In this document: positions 52,901-61,900 of the stretch, in pieces
Layout: every line of letters begins with the position of its first letter
Position numbering within the stretch: position 1 is the first letter of the stretch
Source of the DNA: Mesostigma viride
Lineage: Eukaryota > Streptophyta > Mesostigmatophyceae > Mesostigmatales > Mesostigmataceae
Length of the DNA: 64,000 nucleotides
Assembly: GCA_009746045.1 (NCBI GenBank)
Contig: RPFO01000213.1
Span: 10,342,858-10,406,857, forward strand
Direction of reading: 5' to 3'
Notes under the pieces: generated by a model
What the model was told of the DNA's origin: nothing
Databases searched by the model: none
The model's input: the letters and a program-made list of their open reading frames with translations, nothing else
Program-made: the position numbers and the translations under genes

Positions 52901-55900
52901 CAATCAGCCGTATACGGCCGTCGGGCTTTCCGACCCCAAAAGTACCGTTCACCATAGGCGGCTCCTCCTCAAAAAATCCACCCAAAATCCCCCTCTCCAC
53001 ACACACCGTGCAAACCCGCGCGAACTCCTCCATGCTACACCCCCGCGAGATCCGCATCGACTTCTGCAAGATCCGCTCTGCTGGGCTCAGCGTCCGTACC
53101 ATCCTACTCTCATCATTCAAAATTGCTCCCCAAGAGGGGGGTAGTAAGTTCAGCACATCCACTTGGCCACCTTCCCCCGGACCAGGCAAAGCCAAGCGTG
53201 CGGCCACTAACGGTTCGTAAGGGGCTCCTTCAGCATATTCACCCCCATCCACTACAGATCCTGCCATTGCCGCTACGGAACCACCGTTCCGGCGGACAAA
53301 GGACCTGCAAGCATCATCGATCCCATCTAGGGCCGCCTGCTGCAGAGGCCCGGGCACACGGGCTGAATCTACAGCAGGCGGGTCTCGCCCCCCCCCCCCA
53401 TCCAGTTTAACGCCCTAACCGTCTGACAGGCTAGTGTGCGAGCATTAAAAGCCCGACTCATCCTATCGCGCCTACGGCCTGAGCGTACCTGCTGCCACCA
53501 GTCACGAGGTGGCAGGGGTGCTGGAAGAGGTAGTGGAAGAAGGCACCGCTCCCTCACTTGTTGTTGTTGGACGGGCCGCCCTGCCCCTTCTTGCCGGGAC
53601 CCTGCTCCAGCTTGTGCTGCAGCTTCCCCATGCTCATCGCCGCCCGCACCGCCGGAGACGCCAGCATTGCTCCACCCTCCTGGAATGGCAGCATTGCCGA
53701 CGGCGTCCCCTTCCAACCCGTCGACCCCACATCCACCAGCTGGCATGCCGTGATCAGCTTTGCCAGGTACTCGGCTGCTGCCAGCTCCAGAATTACTTCG
53801 GAGCGTGGCGTGGCCCAGTAGCCAAATTCTGTCACCATCGTGTCCAGAATTCCTGCCATCTGCAGGAGCAGCATCCGCCTCTCCCCGCTGGCTGAGCTGC
53901 CGTGCATCGTCAGCATTAACGATGCACGGATGGACTTCCCCCCCACGCTCTCGCGTAGTCCAGCATTCCCGGCAGCACCGCCTCCAGCATGTTGCTCACC
54001 AGGACCGGCACTGCATGCCCGCTCAGCGCCACCCCCTTCGTGCGCGCCAGCCTGCCAGCAGTCGCCGCTGCGGCTGGGCTTGCAGTTGCTGGAGTCTTTG
54101 CCTGGTCCAGCAGCTTCGACATGGCCGATATCAGGTCGCCAATATCTCCGCCAGTGCGGGCGTTGCCCGGCGGGATGGAAGCCCTCCAGCTGGCGTTGCA
54201 TAGCCCGTCTCGGTCCCCAGCAGCCGACCTATGTTCGGTCAGGTCCGCCACATCCTGGTCGATCGCCCCAGGGCGCCATCCTCCTCGCCAGCGCCCGTCC
54301 ACCATGCCCCGCCCCTCCGCTTCCACCTGCCGAAGGGGGAACACCCCCAGTTCCCACCCACCTGCTGACACTGGTGGATCCGGCTCTGCAATAGCCTCCC
54401 CCAGTTGCGCTGCTAGCACATCGGCCAGGGCCTCCTCCCCATCCCAGTCGCTGACAAACCCCCTTTTCTCCAACACGTCCATGACGTTCTTGGCACGCCC
54501 CGGATTGAGCTTCTGGATCCGCTCTAGCCAATGCCCCTCCCCTAGGATCTTCTGGACCGCAGTTGCGGCCTCCTTTGGGGTGCATCCCTCCTGGCTTCTT
54601 GCTTGAGCTTTGCTATGAAATTCCGCTCTGGGGCTGTCACTGAGGTCATGGTGGGTTATAATGCTTGATGTGTTATATTGCGTTTTGTTTTTTGTGATGT
54701 GGTCACTTGAGGTTCTCAGGCAAAAGAAACAACCTGCTTCCCTAGAATGGAAGCCCACCTTTATAGCAACCACCTCTCCAGCCAACCCCTACCTGGGTGG
54801 CTGGGGTACGGGTGCCAGCACAAAAAAATATTTTTTCTAAAATTATTTTTTCTTTTGGTGCTATACGGCGTTGCATTCTCCGCTCAGCAGGTTAGTCATA
54901 GATAAAATGAGCATAGCTCACCAAATGTTAAAAAAAGATGACCCACGAGACCGATGAACGAGCCGCCAGAGAACTAGCCAAACACACCAACTACATGTAG
55001 CCAAACAAACCAATGACACGACCGATGGGGAGGCAACCAGCCGCCCCCCCCCAAGCTAACTACCTAGGAAGCCTCTAGCCTACCTAGCAAGACAGTTAGC
55101 CCGGCCTGTGCGGGTTTGTAATGGCAGATAGGTGGCTAGTTCTTCCCTAGCAAGACAGTTAGCCCGGCCTGTGCGGGTTTGTTATGGCAGATAGGTGGCT
55201 AGTTCTTCCCTAGCAAGACAGTTAGCCCGGCCTGTGCGGGTTTGTTATGGCAGATAGGTGGCTAGTTCTTCCCTGCTCGCTCCTACTGCCGGGCAGCCGC
55301 TAGTGCCATGCAACAAAAAGTAGGAAGGCATGCGTATGTAGGCACCGATTCCTGGAATGTTACCCTGGAATGTCTGCAGGCCACCTCCCACACCTTTAAG
55401 CAACATACTGGGCACGTCTGATTGCGATGTCTACAATCACTACTGGGCACACAAGCGAGCTATGAGTAAAAGTAACACGTAGTCCCGTTAACAGCCGATA
55501 GTAACTACCCCCCCCACCTTATATGTCGCTTGCACGCAGTGCCCATCACCCAACCCACTGGTACGTCCGACCTATACATCGAACCCATCACTCCACCCAC
55601 CTTGGTGTCGTGCACACGCGCTAACAATAACCCGCACCCACCTTGATGTCACCACCGGATGAGCAGCTGTAGATGGTGCTGCCATTCGCCACGAGGCCCA
55701 GCACCAGGTCAGTCGCTGGCTGTGCCTCGATCGAATGCCTCAGGTCGTTGGTCTCCAGGTCCCAAACCTGCGGGCCATGAATGATGCATGGACCATAAAC
55801 AATGGACCGAGGAGCATGGGAAATCCACCAAGGATGATGGACAACAGTACCTTTATCAAATGAGGAACTCCAGGGTAACCAGGCTCTTTGTACAGCATCG

Positions 55901-58900
55901 GCTGGCAGCACATGCAAAAGGGAGGACACACATATCCCAGCTGACTAGCATCATGAGAACATTTGATGCTTGTCAAAAGGCTTGCCTTGGTACTCTCAGT
56001 GTGTGAAGCTAAGAGTTGAAGAGCTGCAGCATTCGATGGTTGACGGATGCCGCATGGATGCAGCACGGCAGCCAGGACAATGCAAGTCGGGGGGGATCAA
56101 AGCCATCGAGAACAAAGCAAGCAGGGGGGGAACAAAACCAGCGCGTGGAAACGAAGAGAAACTGTACTACTATCAGATTCATATTTTGCATCCGAGACTC
56201 TGAGCCCCGCCCTTGCTGATGAGGAGCAGACGTTGGAATGTCGAACAGACGCGTGAGAAAATTTAATGCAACTCAATCTAATAGGACAAAACGTGGACGC
56301 CCATGGCAGCATGACCAAATGTCTACAGTTATTTGTTCACCATTACTCCATGGTCACTGTAGTCCCACCACGACTCCATGGTCACTCTAGTCCCACCATG
56401 ACTCCATGGTCACTATATCCCACCCGGATAGTCTGGTCCCAAGACCCGCTGCAGAGCATGCCCTGCGACACGGCGAGGCCGGACACGTGCTTGCCGTGGG
56501 CGGCCATCGTGCGCGTCACTTTGTGCTTTGTGCGCGTGAAGACGAGCATGTCGCGCTGGGTCTTCTCCTCGATTTTCTGGCGTGGGCCAGGTGGGGCGTG
56601 ACAAGGGCCAGAATATCCAGGGTTGGCGCATATAGCGATCATGGGATTAGATGCTGGTGCAATTATTGGGATTATACTTATTATTGTTACCGAAAGTATC
56701 TTTAATTCTTATCGTTACTGTAATGTTGTTGTACATCATGCACGATACATGAGCAGCACTACTGTGCCGTGAGTAGCAATCCTGTGCTCCCTCTTCACGT
56801 CAGCACCCATCCCATCACTGCCACATATCACTCAATTCACATCAGCACCCACATTATTCCTGCCACATCTCCCTGTGCACAGCAGCACCCATCCTCTGCA
56901 AACAATTTCTCTTCACAGCAGCACCCATCCTCTGCAAACAATTTCTCTTCACAGCAGCACCCATCCTCTGCAAACAATTTCTCTTCCCAGCAGCACCCAT
57001 CCTCTGCAAACAATTTCTCTTCCCAGCAGCACCCATCCTCTGCAAACAATTTCTCTTCACAGCAGCACCCATCCGCTGTAAACAATTTCTCTTCACAGCA
57101 GCACCCATCCTCTGCAAACAATTTCTCTTCACAGCAGCACCCATCCTCTGCAAACAATTTCTCTTCACAGCAGCACCCATCCGCTGTAAACAATTTCTCT
57201 TCACAGCAGCACCCATCCGCTGTAAACAATTTCTCTTCACAGCAGCACCCATCCGCTGTCCCCCGAGGCCACCCTTATGATTCCCATGCGTCAGACCGCG
57301 CCAAGACCTGTGTCACCCTGCCACAATGCCTGTCGATTGACCCTGTCTTTACCGGGAGGCCTCACCCCTCAGTGGCCACATTTGACTCCCATCACACGGC
57401 ATCACACGCATCATCGATGCCATAGCCCATAATTGCATTTCCCCCCCCCCTTGCTCGCAAAACCTGCTACCCACGCAGTGCATCACATGCACATGCCTGC
57501 CCTATACAGCCCCCCCCCAGCAACCCTTCTGTCCTTAACCATCCCTCCTCTCCCGCCGGCCCTTGGCCATTCCACTGTCGGCATGCAGGGTGCAGAGCTC
57601 ACAAGGAGGGCGCCGCTGGGCATGCCAGCATAAAGTGTGCGGTTGTGTATTGCCATGCAGACGGGCGATTCGCTCAGGTTCTTGACAGACGAGACGTAGC
57701 TCATGCTGGGGATGCTCCAGACCTGCATCGAGCAACAAACGCAAGACAAAGTGCGCAACAAGTTGTCTATGGACTAAGCAACAAGCACAGCAGTAATAAT
57801 TAGTTGAAAAGCATAAGCACAGCAGTCATAAGTAGCAAGTCCGGAACGCTCCAATTTGAGCACCGCAGAAACATCATGTGCCAATAACGACAGTAGTACT
57901 ATACGACTAATATGACATAAGCCAATAACGACAGTAGTACTATACTACTAATATGACATGAGCCAATAACGACAGTAGTACTGTACTACTAATATGACAT
58001 GAGCCAATAACGACAGTAGTACTATACTACTAATATGACATGAGCCAATACTGCTTCTAATAGAATACTACGATCGTACAATAATATGTGGCACATGTTT
58101 CACCGACACAGCGCATGTCATGTAGGGCCACACATGCCATATAGGGCCCCACATGTTATAGAGGGCCCCGCATATGTCACAGAGGGCGATCACCCTCTGC
58201 GACGACACTAAAAGCCGTATCGAGCGTGGCTGTCGCACGAGATATTTGCATGATGATGGCTTACAGCTTACCGCAGTAATGGAATGGTATGCGACACGGC
58301 GCTGCCCTGCATGGTGGGGTGTGCCGTGGCGGCCTTAGGAGAATACGTGGGGTGGCATGAGAAGGATTTTCTTGGGTGGGAGCGGCAAGGGGGCCGTGTT
58401 TATGTACAACTGTGCGAGCATGCGTACGCATGTGTGTGTGCATGCGTGTTTGTGTGTGCGCGTCCGCTTTCTTGTGCGCGCGTGTGCACCTGTACGCACG
58501 CGCCCTGCCTGCCAGATGCTCACATCGCGTCTCGGGGACTGCATGCGCTTGCGCCGAATGCGATGATACATACGGCTGCAGTTAAACCAGGACGCGTTTA
58601 CTGTGACCGGGACACTCAAGAATATCGTGACCCATGAACGTTAAAAACAAGAACCATGTGGTTGTGCATGCGCTATGTGTAGGTTGGGTTCCTGGCATTG
58701 CAATGATATCTTGACGTTCATGGGTATTGAGGGATGGGCCGCTGGCCATCGCTGAAGCTGGTGACCTGCCCTGGTGGGTGCAGTCCTCCGTGCCCATCAA
58801 TGCATTTCCTCCCCTCACCTTGACACACTGCTCCCCCCCAACTTGATGCATATTTCTTCACCTCGCTTTATTCAACAAATTGCCTTCCCCCACCTCCCCA

Positions 58901-61900
58901 CGACACATTCTTTCTAATCGTTTTTCTTCTCCTCTCCTCGCTTTGGCGTATTTTTCTTCTGTTCGCTCTCCTGAGTCAACCCATTGCACTACTCATCCTC
59001 ACCATGCCGCATAAATCATTTTTCACTGATTCTCTTTCTCTCTCTCACTCACCATGAAGCACTTATCCATTCTGACTACTAATTATTCCTCCCCTCACCC
59101 ACCAGTGTGCACTTGTCCAACCCCTCACCAGTATTCACACATCTTCTCTTACTGACTGTCTTTCGTCCCCTCACCCACCTTGATGCATTTGTCCTCCGCG
59201 GCACTGAACAGGTAGATGCTGCTTGCCGCGAGCGCCAGCACACCGGACGTGTGCTTGTCCAGCGACTTGACAACTGTGCGGTCGCGTGTCGACCAGATCT
59301 GGCGTATGGCAACACGCAGGAATGCATGCACGGTTGTGAATGATATTTTGAATTTATTTGAAGCAGGCGACAAATTATTTTGTCTCATTGTCAAAATAAT
59401 CGGCGGTGGAAAATAGATGATTTCTGGCAATGCAGGTTATCTTAACTCGGGGGCAGATACCTCCCTTGGTTATCTTAACTCGGAGGCAGATACCTCCCTT
59501 TAGAGCAGCATCTATTGCAGATAGAATGCATGTCCATGTTCAGGGCTATATAACTTAAGAAGCGAAATCCCTCGTCAGGAGGCCATTGGAGGATCATCAT
59601 CGAGCGCTTTCACTGGGTCATGGATGCTATAGCTTCAGATGAGCAGCTTGTAATGAGTATCTTGTAATAAGTAACCTTTAGTCACAGGACCCGACACGCG
59701 GCAACTTTGTTGGGGGCCCACACAGCACAAACCCTCACGAACTAGGATCGCCTGGATCGGTAACAGATTCGATTCGTCATGTGGCAGGCTGGCAGCTGTC
59801 ACCAGGGGCGGTTCCCTCCCAGTCTAGCGCATGCCATCGTGTCCAGCGCACACACTAGCGCACGCCAGCGTGTCCAGCCCACACACACTGCCCTTGCCAT
59901 TTGCAGCCCTATGGTGAACTGCACCCTTATAATCCCGCCTTGTCATCCATCCATGCTCACAAACTGCCACCCACCATGAGCTGAGCAGCTTAGACGATCA
60001 TGCAAGGCTCCCTTGCTTTGCTTGCCGCAGTCCCCACAGCCTGTGGTTCCCACTAACAAAGGTAACCTACTAACTACTAACGAAGGTTAAAGGTAAGCTG
60101 CTTAGAGGTATCCGTTGCCTGACTATGTATCCAGGCTTGGCTTCATGGACACCGGTCCCCTGACTTGGCGTTGACTTGGTGTTGTGGACACCGGTCCCTT
60201 GACTTGGCGTTGTGGACACCCGTCCCCTGACTTGGTGTTGTGGACACCCATCCCCTGACTTGGTGTTGTGGACACCCGTCCCTTGACTTGGCGTTGTGGA
60301 CACCCGTCCCCTGACTTGGCGTTGTGGACACCCGTCCCCTGACTTGGTGTTGTGGACACCGGTCCCTTGACTTGGTGTTGTGGACACCGGTCCCTTGACT
60401 TGGCGTTGTGGACACCCGTCCCTTGACTTGGCGTTGTGGACACCCATCCCCTGACTTGGTGTTGTGGACACCGGTCCCTTGACTTGGCGTTGTGGACACC
60501 GGTCCCTTGACTTGGCGTTGTGGACACCGGTCCCTTGACTTGGTGTTGTGGACACCCGTCCCTTGACTTGGTGTTGTGGACACCGGTCCCTTGACTTGGC
60601 GTTGTGGACACCCATCCCCTGACTTGGTGTTGTGGACACCCGTCCCTTGACTTGGCGTTGTGGACACCCGTCCCTTGACTTGGCGTTGTGGACACCGGTC
60701 CCTTGACTTGGCGTTGTGGACACCGGTCCCTTGACTTGGCGTTGTGGACACCGGTCCCTTGACTTGGCGTTGTGGACACCCATCCCTTGACTTGGTGTTG
60801 TGGACACCGGTCCCCTGACTTGGCGTTGTGGACACCCGTCCCTTGACTTGGTGTTGTGGACACCCGTCCCCTGACTTGGCGTTGTGGACACCCGTCCCCT
60901 GACTTGGTGTTGTGGACACCCATCCCCTGACTTGGCGTTGTGGACACCCGTCCCTTGACTTGGCGTTGTGGACACCCGTCCCCTGACTTGGCGTTGTGGA
61001 CACCCGTCCCTTGACTTGGTGTTGTGGACACCCATCCCCTGACTTGGCGTTGTGGACACCCGTCCCTTGACTTGGCGTTGTGGACACCGGTCCCTTGACT
61101 TGGCGTTGTGGACACCCGTCCCTTGACTTGGCGTTGTGGACACCGGTCCCCTGACTTGGCGTTGTGGACACCGGTCCCTTGACTTGGTGTTGTGGACACC
61201 GGTCCCCTGACTTGGCGTTGTGGACACCGGTCCCCTGACTTGGCTTTGTGGACACCCGTCCCTTGACTTGGTGTTGTGGACACCGGTCCCTTGACTTGGC
61301 GTTGTGGACACCCATCCCCTGACTTGGTGTTGTGGACACCGGTCCCTTGACTTGGCGTTGTGGACACCGGTCCCTTGACTTGGCGTTGTGGACACCGGTC
61401 CCTTGACTTGGCGTTGTGGACACCGGTCCCTTGACTTGGCGTTGTGGACACCCATCCCCTGACTTGGCGTTGTGGACACCCGTCCCTTGACTTGGCGTTG
61501 TGGACACCCATCCCCTGACTTGGCGTTGTGGACACCCATCCCCTGACTTGGTGTTGTGGACACCGGTCCCCTGACTTGGCGTTGTGGACACCCGTCCCTT
61601 GACTTGGTGTTGTGGACACCCATCCCCTTACTTGGCGTTGTGGACACCCATCCCCTGACTTGGCGTTGTGGACACCGGTCCCCTGACTTGGTGTTGTGGA
61701 CACCCATCCCCTGACTTGGCGTTGTGGACACCCGTCCCTTGACTTGGCGTTGTGGACACCCATCCCTTGACTTGGTGTTGTGGACACCCATCCCCTGACT
61801 TGGTGTTGTGGACACCGGTCCCTTGACTTGGCGTTGTGGACACCGGTCCCTTGACTTGGCGTTGTGGACACCGGTCCCTTGACTTGGCGTTGTGGACACC

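Larger units (their letters stand above)
49614..54926 (-). mobile_element. Tyrosine-recombinase retrotransposon (PAT/TOC type) with split direct repeats
   Basis: In element sense: A1 (54926-54718), gag, RT, RNase H, recombinase, B1 (50236-50042), A2 (50041-49833), a 24-bp spacer, B2 (49808-49614). A repeats are 209 bp and B repeats 195 bp; B1 and A2 abut exactly. This A1...B1-A2-B2 layout defines PAT/Ngaro-type elements. The uninterrupted target is preserved at 47716-47735 (TGTTACAT|GTTAAAA) and shows precise insertion with no target duplication, as expected for a tyrosine recombinase. I saw no methyltransferase domain. It lies in the sense orientation of the WD40 gene. Confidence 0.93.
49513..55362 (+). 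repeat. Second copy of the foldback interior, interrupted by a retrotransposon
   Basis: 49513-49613 plus 54927-55362 together match the interior 47624-48159, including the three 63-nt units (55085-55275). The 5313-bp retrotransposon splits it. No right-hand terminal repeat follows 55362. Confidence 0.85.

Noticed and set aside
56769-57425. 218-codon plus-strand frame with SSQQHPSSANNF repeats
   Set aside because: The 36-bp repeat has no stops by chance. It lies inside a WD40 intron on the other strand and has no supporting motif.
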